DNA of 64,000 bases. Origin: CAVVEQ01 sp963802095. GTDB taxonomy: Bacteria; Chloroflexota; Anaerolineae; Anaerolineales; Anaerolineaceae. Shown here one piece after another: positions 43,049-51,977 of the stretch. The notes below the pieces were generated by a model, which saw only the letters and a list, made by a program, of their open reading frames with translations, did no database searches and was not told where the DNA came from. The DNA is taken from assembly GCA_963802095.1 (NCBI GenBank), contig CAWDHI010000001.1, positions 496,001-560,000 of the forward strand, given 5' to 3'. Each line of letters begins with the position of its first letter. Position 1 is the stretch's first letter. The position numbers and the translations under genes were made by a program.

Positions 43049-44602
43049 ATGATATTAATTGATGGCCACAATCTGACAATTGATGTGTGCGAGCAGGTCG
43101 GAAGAAAAGCGGAGCAGGCTGGATTATCACCCAAAGCAGTTCAGCAAGTAAGTACTTCCCGCGAATATGTGAATAAAATATTAAATTCCGGAAAACCGGT
43201 TTATGGAATAAACACAGGTTTCGGATTATTTTCCGAAAAGACGATTCTCCCTGAAGAAATAGGCCGATTGAACCGGAACTTGATCATCAGTCACGCAGTT
43301 GGAACAGGCCAGCCATTCGATATAGAGATTGTGCGGGCCGCTATGTTAATCCGGGCGAATACTCTCTCCAAAGGTTTTTCCGGTGTACGGATGGATATCA
43401 TCCAAACACTAATGGAAATGCTTAATCGGGGAGTAACTCCAATCATCCCTTCACAAGGTTCTCTAGGATCTTCCGGCGATTTATGCCAACTTTCCCACCT
43501 TGCACTCGTGCTATCAAAAGATGATCACGATAATGAGGAGGAATCCGGTTTCGCTGAGTATGAAGGCGAGATTCAAACGGGTAAAGCTGCGATGCAAAAG
43601 GCAAGAATTGATCGGATCATCCTTGAACCCAAGGAGGGATTGGCACTTAATAACGGCGCAACCTTTTCTGCTGCAATCGCGGCCTTTTGTATTTTGGATG
43701 CAGAACGACTGTTGGACCTTTCGGTATTAGCTCTCTCGCTTTCAATGGAATCTTTAATGGGATGCTCGCAGGCTTTTGACCAAAGAATTCACGAGGCGCG
43801 GGGATTACCTGGACAGATGGATTATGCGCAAAGGGTAAGAAAATTGATTTCCACCAGTCAATGGCTGGACCATGGCAATAGGGTTCAAGACGCTTACTCA
43901 ATACGCTGTGCTGCACAAGTATGCGGTACCATTCTAGATACTATCCGGTTTGGAAAAAACATTATAGAAAATGAACTCAATGCAGCAACCGATAATCCAT
44001 TAATTTTCGATCCCGGTATAGCGGTATCCGGAGGGAATTTTCATGGTGAACCGATTGGTTTGGTGATGGATTATTTGAAAATCGCGATATCAGAACTTTG
44101 CGCAATAAGCGAAAGGCGAATATTCCGGCTTTTGGATCCTAATTTGAATAGCGGATTGCCTGCTATGTTGGTTAGCGCTGGGTCGAAACCTGGTTTGAAT
44201 TCTGGTTTGATGATGCCACACTATACAGCGGTTTCTTTAACGCTTGAAAATCAGGCCTTAGCCAACCCGGATTCAACCCGTTCATTGCCAGCGTCAGCAT
44301 CCCAAGAGGACCATAATGCGAACTCCCTCACTGCTGCGAGGCATGCCAGAGAAGTTGTTACGAACTCTTACCATGTGCTGGCAATAGAAATACTCGCTGC
44401 CTGCCAGGCGATATCCATCCGAGAACGGATTCTTGGTAATCGAAAGATGGGTGAGGGTACAGGTCGTTTTTATACTATAATCCGCGACCAGCTTGATTTA
44501 ACAGAAGGTGATCATTTAATTTCCGAAGACATTCGGAGAATAAAAAACATTATCCAAGATAGTGGATTTCAAACACGTCTTAATAATTATTTACTAAACT
44601 AA
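43049..44602 (+). CDS. Aromatic amino acid/histidine ammonia-lyase with SSG instead of ASG at the MIO site
   Basis: A 517-residue HAL/PAL superfamily enzyme, normally eliminating ammonia from histidine (to urocanate) or Phe/Tyr. The catalytic Tyr52 sits in YGINTGFG and His82 in SHAVGTG. The MIO prosthetic group forms from three residues, almost always Ala-Ser-Gly; here the segment is GSLGSSGDLCQLSH, so the triad is Ser141-Ser142-Gly143. Other conserved parts (NATDNP-like NAATDNPLIF, GNFHGEPIG) are intact. No other histidine-utilisation gene (hutU, hutI) is nearby, so the substrate is open; hutH is the nearest named relative. Confidence 0.88.
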   Translation: MILIDGHNLTIDVCEQVGRKAEQAGLSPKAVQQVSTSREYVNKILNSGKPVYGINTGFGLFSEKTILPEEIGRLNRNLIISHAVGTGQPFDIEIVRAAMLIRANTLSKGFSGVRMDIIQTLMEMLNRGVTPIIPSQGSLGSSGDLCQLSHLALVLSKDDHDNEEESGFAEYEGEIQTGKAAMQKARIDRIILEPKEGLALNNGATFSAAIAAFCILDAERLLDLSVLALSLSMESLMGCSQAFDQRIHEARGLPGQMDYAQRVRKLISTSQWLDHGNRVQDAYSIRCAAQVCGTILDTIRFGKNIIENELNAATDNPLIFDPGIAVSGGNFHGEPIGLVMDYLKIAISELCAISERRIFRLLDPNLNSGLPAMLVSAGSKPGLNSGLMMPHYTAVSLTLENQALANPDSTRSLPASASQEDHNANSLTAARHAREVVTNSYHVLAIEILAACQAISIRERILGNRKMGEGTGRFYTIIRDQLDLTEGDHLISEDIRRIKNIIQDSGFQTRLNNYLLN

Positions 44603-44616
44603 GATCAGGTAGTTTT

Positions 44617-45699
44617 ATGACACTCACACGCAGATCTTTTTTACAGAATTCGGTCATGTTGATCGGCGCCTCGCTGGTTAATCCACTGATTTTCCGGAAT
44701 AATGAAACACAACAATGGCCAATCGGCACTCCGCTAGGCAGGAATTGCACATCTGGCAAAATAAATCTGCGGTCACGCCCCACAGTGGATAGCGCGATTA
44801 TCCGTGAAGTTTTTGAAGATACCATTGTTGTATGGGAACAAGAAGTGATCGGAGATGCTCCTCCTGGATTAATCAGCAGGAGGTGGGTACAAACACCGGA
44901 GGGGTATTTATATGCTCCGTCTGTTCAACCGGTGATAAATAATCCCAATGTAACTGTAGAGTCTTTGCGAGATAATCCATCCGGGAAAGGGATGTGGGTG
45001 GAAGTCACTGTCCCTTACGTTGACCTTGCGATGCATAATCCTCCTGCCAGATCGCCATGGCTCTCCGAAGCGGAATTTCCTCGGCTTTATTACAGCCAAG
45101 TTACCTGGGTTGATGAGATTCGAAAGGATGAAAACGGCAATGCTTTTTACAGGATAAATGAACGTTACGGAAATCCTGGTGACATATTATGGGCCTCTGC
45201 AGACGCATTTCGGTATATTTCCCCTGAAGAAATTTCGCCGATAAACCCACAAGCTGCGGATAAAAAGGTTGTTGTTGATACGAACTATCAAACCTTATCT
45301 TGCTATGAAGGAAATCAAGAAGTATATTTCTGCAGGGTATCAACCGGTGCTGAGTTTAACGCAGCCGGAGAGCAGGTTGAAAATTGGTCCACACCTCCAG
45401 GACCGCACCCGATTTTTAGAAAACTGGTCTCCATCCACATGAGCGGGGATGCTTCTGGAGCAGGCTGGGATACTTCAGGGATTGGATGGGCTTGCTTCTT
45501 TGCCCAGGGAGGGGTGGCTATTCATTCCACATTCTGGCACAATAATTTTGGAGTTCCGGTATCCCATGGATGCGTGAATGCAAGGGCAGATGATGCAAAG
45601 TGGGTGTTCAGGTGGACCCAACCCGAAGTTCCTTATGATCCCGGGGATGTAACGATTGGAATGCCAGGTGGAACCATTGTCGATGTAAAAAGAATATAA
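44617..45699 (+). CDS. Tat-exported L,D-transpeptidase (YkuD) with SH3-like domain
   Basis: A 360-residue cell-wall enzyme that forms or rearranges 3-3 peptidoglycan crosslinks. The N-terminus TRRSFLQNSVMLIG is a twin-arginine signal. An SH3-like region (INLRSRPTVDSAII ... WVQTPEGYLYAPSVQP) comes next. The YkuD domain ends with the catalytic pattern HSTFWHNNFGVPVSHGCVN, with Cys319 as nucleophile. AGGTAG precedes the ATG. Export in folded form fits the Tat signal. Confidence 0.92.
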   Translation: MTLTRRSFLQNSVMLIGASLVNPLIFRNNETQQWPIGTPLGRNCTSGKINLRSRPTVDSAIIREVFEDTIVVWEQEVIGDAPPGLISRRWVQTPEGYLYAPSVQPVINNPNVTVESLRDNPSGKGMWVEVTVPYVDLAMHNPPARSPWLSEAEFPRLYYSQVTWVDEIRKDENGNAFYRINERYGNPGDILWASADAFRYISPEEISPINPQAADKKVVVDTNYQTLSCYEGNQEVYFCRVSTGAEFNAAGEQVENWSTPPGPHPIFRKLVSIHMSGDASGAGWDTSGIGWACFFAQGGVAIHSTFWHNNFGVPVSHGCVNARADDAKWVFRWTQPEVPYDPGDVTIGMPGGTIVDVKRI

Positions 45700-45729
45700 A
45701 AAGAGAAATCAGAAAATATAGGTAGACCT

Positions 45730-46728
45730 TTGAATAACAATGAACAGGTTGTAATCACTCTTTATTTACGGGAGAACGACACACAATCCGAACTTGTGTT
45801 AAATTGGGTAAAAGAAATAAATTCCAAGGGTGAATATAAAATCGTCGAAATATACCCGGATTCAGACAAAAAGGGTGGACGTTTTGAAGAAGAAATGCCA
45901 TATATCCTTGCCGGACCTTACCAATTACGTCCAACCATCGAACGCGGGAATCTCGAAATAGCAATGAGGGCGGCTCTGGATCGACATAAACATTTGATGG
46001 AGTCAAACAACAAGGAGTATATTCGGCGAAAGGAAAGAGGAAAGAATTATTCACAATCAGACAGGACGACACTCTGGATCACTGATCATTATATGTTCAT
46101 AATAAATACTTTGTTGTTCCTGTATGTTTTCACCCCCTTTTTAGCACCAATATTCATGTTTATCGGGCTGGAACCTGCAGCAAAGGCAGTATATACGGTT
46201 TATAAACCACTTTGCCACCAATTTGCCTTTCGGTCATGGTTCTTATTTGGAGAACAACCGGTTTATCCACTTGCGTCTGCACCTTTATCCTACCAGATAA
46301 AATACGAAGATCTCGTGGGTCATTCTCACATTGAACCCCTCGAAGCACGTAATTACAATGGATCAGAGAAATACGGGTATAAGGTGGCCTTGTGTGAACG
46401 GGACATAGCCTTGTGGGGATCGTTGTTGGCCACAGGGATCATCTTTTCTCTTACTGGAAGGAAGTGGAAGCGTATTCCTTTTATGCTGTGGATATTACTT
46501 GGAGTCCTTCCAATTTTGTTGGATGGAAGCTCACAATTTCTTAATCAGTTATTACCACTTTTTCCAGCAAGAGAGAGCACTCCTTTTATACGGACCATAA
46601 CTGGGATCCTTTTTGGAACACTCACCGGTATGATGGTGTTTCCACTAATTGAGGAATCCATGAATGATACACGTCAGATCCTATACCGAAAAAAAGTGGT
46701 ATCAGAATCTTCTTCTCAGACCAATTAA
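45730..46728 (+). CDS. DUF2085 membrane protein fused to a Cys-less glutaredoxin-like domain
   Basis: 332 residues. The first ~90 (ITLYLRENDTQSELVLNWVKEIN ... GPYQLRPTIERGNLEIAMRAAL) look like a glutaredoxin/thioredoxin-type fold in which the redox cysteines are missing. Then come a membrane segment (MFIINTLLFLYVFTPFLAPIFMF), the DUF2085 signature (VYKPLCHQFAFRSWFLFG and the second Cys in VALCERDIALWGSLL), and two or three more helices. The TTG start at 45730 has only a weak ribosome-binding site, and no in-frame ATG is near. The stop overlaps pgeF by 1 nt (TAATG). Function is unknown. Confidence 0.75.
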   Translation: MNNNEQVVITLYLRENDTQSELVLNWVKEINSKGEYKIVEIYPDSDKKGGRFEEEMPYILAGPYQLRPTIERGNLEIAMRAALDRHKHLMESNNKEYIRRKERGKNYSQSDRTTLWITDHYMFIINTLLFLYVFTPFLAPIFMFIGLEPAAKAVYTVYKPLCHQFAFRSWFLFGEQPVYPLASAPLSYQIKYEDLVGHSHIEPLEARNYNGSEKYGYKVALCERDIALWGSLLATGIIFSLTGRKWKRIPFMLWILLGVLPILLDGSSQFLNQLLPLFPARESTPFIRTITGILFGTLTGMMVFPLIEESMNDTRQILYRKKVVSESSSQTN

Positions 46729-47510
46729 TGCGAACCAAACTCGTAGGCAGAGTTAAATACCTGCAATTTGAAAGTTTTCCTGAGCAAAAGGTGATCCATG
46801 CCATTTTTACAAGGCAAGGAGGAGTAAGCCCTGCTCCCTGGGATTCCTTGAACCAGGGAGGGACCACCGGTGATTCCAGGGAAAGAGTGATTGAAAACCG
46901 CCGGATCGCATTCAATTCTGTAGGGTTGAAAGTCGAAACAATTTTTGATGTTTGGCAGGTTCATGGTACGAAAATTATTGAATCAGATGAGCCGCGCGAT
47001 CTGGATCAGCCTCATGATAAGGCTGATGGAATACTAACCACCAAAAAAGGCGTTACTCTCTTTATGCGTTTTGCGGATTGCGTTCCAATATTACTTTTTG
47101 AACCGAATCACAATGTAATCTCAATTGTTCATGCTGGTTGGCAGGGAACGACTAAACGTATTGCCGAAATTGCAGTGGAAAAAATGGTTAAAAATTATCA
47201 ATGCAATAGAGAGAGCATTATTGTGGGGATTGGTCCTTCCATTGGACCAGATCATTATTTCGTGAAAGAAGATGTTTCATCGCAGGTAAAGAAAGCTTAT
47301 CCAGATAGTTGGAATAAAATCATCAGGCAATATGGGGAATCCGTATCTCTTGACCTATGGGAAGCAAATAAAATTTGCCTAGAAGATGCCGGCATCAAGA
47401 AAATCGAGATTGCTGGATTATGCACTTCTTGTAACTTGGGGGATTGGTATTCTCACCGCGCAGAAGGTTCAAAAACGGGCAGAATGGGTGTCCTATTGGC
47501 CATGAAATGA
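46728..47510 (+). CDS. pgeF: Peptidoglycan editing factor PgeF (YfiH/LACC1-like purine nucleosidase family)
   Basis: 260 residues of the multicopper-oxidase-like LACC1/YfiH family. Members act as purine nucleoside phosphorylase/adenosine deaminase-type enzymes and in E. coli correct wrongly built muropeptides. The zinc site is made of His in DVWQVHGTKI, Cys in FADCVPILLF, and His in IVHAGWQGTTKRIA. The C-terminal motif CTSCNLGDWYSHRAEGSKTGRM is intact. It overlaps the DUF2085 gene by 1 nt and yggS by 4 nt, giving the common pgeF-yggS pair. Confidence 0.93.
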   Translation: MRTKLVGRVKYLQFESFPEQKVIHAIFTRQGGVSPAPWDSLNQGGTTGDSRERVIENRRIAFNSVGLKVETIFDVWQVHGTKIIESDEPRDLDQPHDKADGILTTKKGVTLFMRFADCVPILLFEPNHNVISIVHAGWQGTTKRIAEIAVEKMVKNYQCNRESIIVGIGPSIGPDHYFVKEDVSSQVKKAYPDSWNKIIRQYGESVSLDLWEANKICLEDAGIKKIEIAGLCTSCNLGDWYSHRAEGSKTGRMGVLLAMK

Positions 47511-48232
47511 TAACTACGGATTATCAATATATTCGCAGAAATTACGAAATTATATCTGAGCGAATTCAAAGAGCAGCGAATCGATCAGGTAGAGACCCTC
47601 ATAAAATACGCTTGATCGCAGTGTCGAAGAAACAACCGGCTGAGAAGATCCTCTATGCGAGGGAAATGGGTATTGTCGATTTTGGAGAAAACTACCCAGA
47701 AGAAACACTGGAAAAAATCGACGAGTTAAAAAATAAAGCTGATTTAATTTCATGGCATATGATTGGCCATCTGCAATCGAGAAAAGCAAAAATTGTTGCA
47801 GCGCAATTCTCTTACATTCATTCAATTGACAACCTTCATGTAGCTCAAGTATTATCCTCGGAGCTAGAAAAATCAAATAGAACGATAAATGGATTGATTG
47901 AACTTAATTTGACGGGGGAAACCACAAAAACAGGTTTTCCTGCATGGAGCCAGGAACACTATATAAAATCTTTAGATTCTATCCAGTCGATAATTCCATT
48001 TCGGAGGATTAAAGTGATCGGTCTTATGGCCATGCCCCCACTTTCAGATAATCCTGAAGATAGCCGCCCAATTTATCAAAAATTACGACAACTACAAGTT
48101 CAATTATCCAATACCTTTCCCGAGCAACAATGGAATGTTCTATCCATGGGAACTAGCTTTGATTTTGAGGTGGCGATCGAAGAAGGGGCGTCTATGGTAA
48201 GAGTAGGAGAGGCGATTTTTGGTCCTCGATAA
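47507..48232 (+). CDS. yggS: YggS family PLP homeostasis protein
   Basis: A 241-residue single-domain fold III PLP protein (PLPBP). It buffers pyridoxal phosphate rather than catalysing a known reaction. The PLP lysine lies in IRLIAVSKKQPAEKI, and later motifs include FGENYPEE, WHMIGHLQSRKAK, GLMAMPP and the phosphate-binding LSMGTSFDFEVAIEEGASMVRVGEAIFG. The ATG at 47507 overlaps the pgeF stop (ATGA) and fits the family N-terminus better than the longer frame. Confidence 0.94.
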   Translation: MITTDYQYIRRNYEIISERIQRAANRSGRDPHKIRLIAVSKKQPAEKILYAREMGIVDFGENYPEETLEKIDELKNKADLISWHMIGHLQSRKAKIVAAQFSYIHSIDNLHVAQVLSSELEKSNRTINGLIELNLTGETTKTGFPAWSQEHYIKSLDSIQSIIPFRRIKVIGLMAMPPLSDNPEDSRPIYQKLRQLQVQLSNTFPEQQWNVLSMGTSFDFEVAIEEGASMVRVGEAIFGPR

Positions 48233-48299
48233 ATTTTGTATCAAATTGATATTCACGATTGAAGAATTCGGTTAAAATTGTTGTTAGGAAAACTATATC

Positions 48300-48608
48300 G
48301 TGGTTAGAAGTTACAATCTACATGACGGAAAATCCGGATCAGCACTCGCTGTGCGAATAACGCCTCGTGCCAGCCGGAATGAAATCCATGAGATTTTGGA
48401 TGATGGAACCGTGAAAATTCGAATTACTGCACCTCCTGTGGATGGGCAGGCCAACAAAGCAATTATTGATTTTCTTTCCGAAGTTCTTAATGTTTCAAAA
48501 TCAAAACTGGAGATAGTTGCAGGCCAGACCGGTAAAGATAAGATCATTGCCGTTGAAGGGATGAACTCCAAGGAAGTACAAGTAAAAGTTCTACAGCACC
48601 TTGCTTGA
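48300..48608 (+). CDS. DUF167/YggU family protein
   Basis: A 102-residue small alpha/beta protein of the YggU family. The conserved core is present: ITPRASRNEI, VKIRITAPPVDGQANKAIIDFLSEVL and KLEIVAGQTGKDKIIAVEG. A GTG start at 48300 has AGGAAA upstream. It often lies next to yggS in bacterial genomes, as here. No molecular role is established. Confidence 0.92.
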   Translation: MVRSYNLHDGKSGSALAVRITPRASRNEIHEILDDGTVKIRITAPPVDGQANKAIIDFLSEVLNVSKSKLEIVAGQTGKDKIIAVEGMNSKEVQVKVLQHLA

Positions 48609-48628
48609 AAGCATTATCCAACAGATTC

Positions 48629-51172
48629 TTACTTGAATCCGTATTGAACCGGCGAAGGCAATCGGACCCCACACATCATCATCCAACAAAGGTATTGAAA
48701 AACAGCTTCCCGTTCAGGGGTTTGCCCACCGTAAAAAATATCGTAGAAGGATTTGAGAGAATTTTCATCCGTCAAGAATCGTAAATAATTCAACGCAGCA
48801 AGTTTCTCCTCCTGGTTACCATTCATCATTGCTTGAAAAAGCATAGCCCTGGGGAACTCGCCTTCAGTGAGAGTTGTTCCCTGTCTTGCAGCATACTGAA
48901 TAAGCCAGGCTGCTGTATCCGGGTTGGGGATATGGCGGGGGATATACACGTTCTTCTGGTGTATCATCTCCAATGCTTGGGAAGCTGCATTTCTAACAAC
49001 CCACTGTCCATCCTCTACGGCGATTTTTTCCAGAAGAGAAATACACCATTTTTCACGTACCTGGCTAAAGCCGATAACGGCCGCCCGGCGCACCAGGATA
49101 TTATCAAACGTTACTGCATTCCGCAGCACATCATGCCCTTTTTCACCACTGGCAGCCAGGCACTCTGCAGCCACTTGCTGTAAATGCTCCTCGCCTTTGA
49201 TCAACGCGTCAATAACCGCCTGCCATGCCGTAGAACCTGGAATGTTCGAAAGTGCCAGGCAAGCAGAACAGCGAACCTCCAATGAATGGTCACCCATCAG
49301 GCGAATGAGTTCCTGCGTAACATTTTTATCTCTGGCAGCCCCAGCTCCAAGCGCAGAAATCCTTCTCACCTCAGGCGATGCGGAAGTAAAGAGCTGTTTA
49401 AACAGAACAGATAGAGAAGCGTCCCGGGAGGTGACTGCAACGGCCATAAAACTCATTCGTAATCCAAGAGGGAGAGTATCCTGTTTGATTAGGTACACCA
49501 ACCGGCGCATCAGGTTTACGCGCCAGCGGCTATCCAGGGGAGAGTCTTTGAGGAAACGCGCTGAAACCAGGAGATTCCTGTGTAAAGGTAAGTCCTCGTT
49601 TTCCAATACCTGGAGGACATCTTCGGGTTCAGTGGTTCTCCCAGCCACAAACCTCAATCTTTGTAACTCAATGCTCCACTGTGGAAGAGTGGATATTTGT
49701 GGTCTGGGTTCGGCTATCAAACTGGCAGCATAAGCGATTATTAATGGGTGGTTGATCGAGAATACATCCCTGGCACGGTAAGCAGCGGTATTATTATCAA
49801 CCAGGCTGCGAATGATCAATTCTCCCGAGGAAATGATCTTGTTTTTCTTAGCATTTTTTCCCTGAGAAACAGGTTCATTCAGGTTTTCAGGATCAGATTT
49901 CGGATTCTTGGAAAGAAGTTTCTCAGAAGCTGATAGCGGAAGCGATGTTTTTTTCTGAGCGATCATTTCTTGTGCATAAAGCGCAAGGTTTTTCGAGTTG
50001 TATGAATTTCCGGATATTGACTCCAGGTATGCCTCGATAGTGTCCGCCGTGTCAAGACCATTCAACCTTCCAGAGAAAAGAGCCCATAACCTTAGGGTCC
50101 AATCGAAGGGGGAAAGGATCCGGTTATCCTCTTCAAACCAGGATTTCATTAACCGGGATATCTCTTCGCTTTTTTCCGTACGCCCATTGGAGATGTACCG
50201 CGACCAAATATCAGACCATTTAATATAGAAATTACTCCTCTGCATTTTAGACCAGGAAGCAACGCAAAAAGCTCTGGATTCCACTCTATGGAAACCATCC
50301 AGGTAATCCTCGGAAGCTGTTGTGATGAAATGGATGTTTGGGTATTTCCTGATCAATGTTTCCAGGAATTTGACCGCAATTGTGAAATCGTCTGGATGAA
50401 GTTCATCAAGACCATCAAGGATAAGCAAATACTTGCTCGTGGAGATGGATTGTTTGAGATAAGCCAGAGAATTATTCTTCGATTTCAAATAATTTTGATT
50501 ATTCACCGCATTTAATAGGATATCGAACGGATCAGCCTCCAAATTAGGGACGTAATTTAAATCCAGCCAGTGTAAGTAAATTGGTATACGGGATTTAACC
50601 TCATCCAGCCCTACGGGATCACGACAAATGACAGAAACAAGATTTGCTAAAACAGTACTTTTGCCTGTACCTGCTTGCCCGTAAATGATGATATTCACGC
50701 CATTTCTCAAAGAATCTAGTGCGGAAATCTTCGGAATCGGAAACTGCGAGATGAAATCAGGAAAATCGGGAAGGTAAGGCACCACCTGACTGGTTAGAGT
50801 TTCAGGGGGGTATGGAAGGCTTGGATCGATTTCGAAGGGTGCGGCGACCAGATCCGGTTCAATCAGAATCTCCTGCAGAGGACAGAATTTGGCTGCCAAA
50901 TGCTGTTTTTGAGCGAAAAAGAAAAGGTCCCTTCGATAAATATCACTAATGTTATTTTGAAGCTTTTGCGTGGATAAATCTTTATCAATGGAAATATTTG
51001 TTGGATTTGGGATAGTTTGAGGTTGTGCTGAAATTTCACCCGAAATCTTTTCTGCACGTTGTTTTTTTAACATATCGAGTAGTTTGTATATGGCAAATAT
51101 AAGTAACCCGGCAAACAGGATGCCAAGTAAGAAAGAAAAGTTATCGAACTGAATTTCTGGGAAACGAAACAT
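48629..51172 (-). CDS. Membrane-anchored NACHT-type NTPase with HEAT repeats
   Basis: An 847-residue protein with a membrane helix at 13-31, a charged linker and a NACHT-like STAND NTPase domain: P-loop GQAGTGKST (165-173) and Walker B LLILDGLDEL (249-258). A helical region follows, and a C-terminal set of HEAT-like repeats runs from about 580 to 790 (for example EVRCSACLALSNIPG and LVRRAAVIGFSQVREKW). STAND NTPases act as signal switches in immunity, programmed cell death or regulation. The ATG at 51172 is 2 nt after the stop of the upstream gene, so the two are translationally coupled. No effector domain is recognised. Confidence 0.82.
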   Translation of the reverse strand: MFRFPEIQFDNFSFLLGILFAGLLIFAIYKLLDMLKKQRAEKISGEISAQPQTIPNPTNISIDKDLSTQKLQNNISDIYRRDLFFFAQKQHLAAKFCPLQEILIEPDLVAAPFEIDPSLPYPPETLTSQVVPYLPDFPDFISQFPIPKISALDSLRNGVNIIIYGQAGTGKSTVLANLVSVICRDPVGLDEVKSRIPIYLHWLDLNYVPNLEADPFDILLNAVNNQNYLKSKNNSLAYLKQSISTSKYLLILDGLDELHPDDFTIAVKFLETLIRKYPNIHFITTASEDYLDGFHRVESRAFCVASWSKMQRSNFYIKWSDIWSRYISNGRTEKSEEISRLMKSWFEEDNRILSPFDWTLRLWALFSGRLNGLDTADTIEAYLESISGNSYNSKNLALYAQEMIAQKKTSLPLSASEKLLSKNPKSDPENLNEPVSQGKNAKKNKIISSGELIIRSLVDNNTAAYRARDVFSINHPLIIAYAASLIAEPRPQISTLPQWSIELQRLRFVAGRTTEPEDVLQVLENEDLPLHRNLLVSARFLKDSPLDSRWRVNLMRRLVYLIKQDTLPLGLRMSFMAVAVTSRDASLSVLFKQLFTSASPEVRRISALGAGAARDKNVTQELIRLMGDHSLEVRCSACLALSNIPGSTAWQAVIDALIKGEEHLQQVAAECLAASGEKGHDVLRNAVTFDNILVRRAAVIGFSQVREKWCISLLEKIAVEDGQWVVRNAASQALEMIHQKNVYIPRHIPNPDTAAWLIQYAARQGTTLTEGEFPRAMLFQAMMNGNQEEKLAALNYLRFLTDENSLKSFYDIFYGGQTPEREAVFQYLCWMMMCGVRLPSPVQYGFK

Positions 51173-51174
51173 AT

Positions 51175-51876
51175 TTAACCTGCATATAGAATTCGCGAAC
51201 AGGATGGGCAAAAAACAACTACATCTGGCGATCTTGCTGCCTGCCATTCAGATGGGGTGATGGATACACCACAGGCTGAACAGGTGTCATCTTCCACGAT
51301 CGAGACGGCTATGTTCTTCTTTTTCTTTCGAATTTTCTCATAAGTGATTAAATGCTCGGCTTTTATTTGAGACACAGCGACGAGTCTCTCTGAGTCAACT
51401 TTTTCCAAATCTTTAAAGATGTTGTGATTTTCCAGCATCAGCATATTTTTCTGCTTTTCTTTGGATGATAACTCTTTTCCGAGATCGGCTTGCGTTTGAA
51501 AAAGATCTTTTTCGATAGATTCAAACTCGCTCATCATGGAAGACAAATTTGCTTCTTTATCAGCAACGAACTTACATAATGATTCAATCTCCGCTTGTAG
51601 TGCCTGCAATTCTTTCGGATTTTGAACTTTTCCGCCATAAAGAGATGCTTCGCTTTGACTGACTTTAATCTTTTTGTTTTGAATATCCTGATCGAGATCA
51701 CCTATGTGATCTAATAAATCCTCTCGCTTGGCTTCAAGATCCTTAAGAATGTTCTCAAGAAGGTCAATACTGGTACGGTCCTCGATCTCTATTTGAACCT
51801 GTTCCGCCCGATGAATTAATTGATCCTTCCTGGTATCAATTCTCTCTAACTGGTAGAGATTAAAACTTTGACTCAT
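51175..51876 (-). CDS. Coiled-coil protein with C4 zinc ribbon (CdsZ-like)
   Basis: 233 residues: a long antiparallel coiled coil (about 1-185, rich in Glu/Lys/Leu) containing the family-typical KVQNPKELQALQAEIESL, then a C-terminal zinc ribbon (CSAC ... CPSC). This resembles widespread bacterial zf-RING_7/CdsZ-type proteins, which are poorly understood. The ATG at 51876 has no Shine-Dalgarno site; a TATAAT box lies 6 nt upstream with TTGCGT 17 nt further, the best leaderless promoter in the window. It is 2 nt upstream of the NACHT gene. Confidence 0.85.
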   Translation of the reverse strand: MSQSFNLYQLERIDTRKDQLIHRAEQVQIEIEDRTSIDLLENILKDLEAKREDLLDHIGDLDQDIQNKKIKVSQSEASLYGGKVQNPKELQALQAEIESLCKFVADKEANLSSMMSEFESIEKDLFQTQADLGKELSSKEKQKNMLMLENHNIFKDLEKVDSERLVAVSQIKAEHLITYEKIRKKKKNIAVSIVEDDTCSACGVSITPSEWQAARSPDVVVFCPSCSRILYAG

Positions 51877-51882
51877 AAAAAG

Positions 51883-51911
51883 ATTATAGAATCTAAATAT
51901 GGAATACGCAA
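51883..51911 (-). promoter_or_regulatory. Promoter of the coiled-coil/NACHT pair, probably leaderless
   Basis: On the minus strand TTGCGT (51906-51911) and TATAAT (51883-51888) are spaced 17 nt. The -10 box ends 6 nt before the ATG. Confidence 0.55.
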
Positions 51912-51977
51912 GGAAATGGAATTTCCAGAATTGTTTCGTTATGAAAAAGTACTGTATACTGAAAATCATTATTCAAA

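Noticed and set aside
48833..49733. Long plus-strand open frames opposite the NACHT-HEAT gene
   Set aside because: The minus strand carries recognisable NACHT and HEAT motifs over the same bases.
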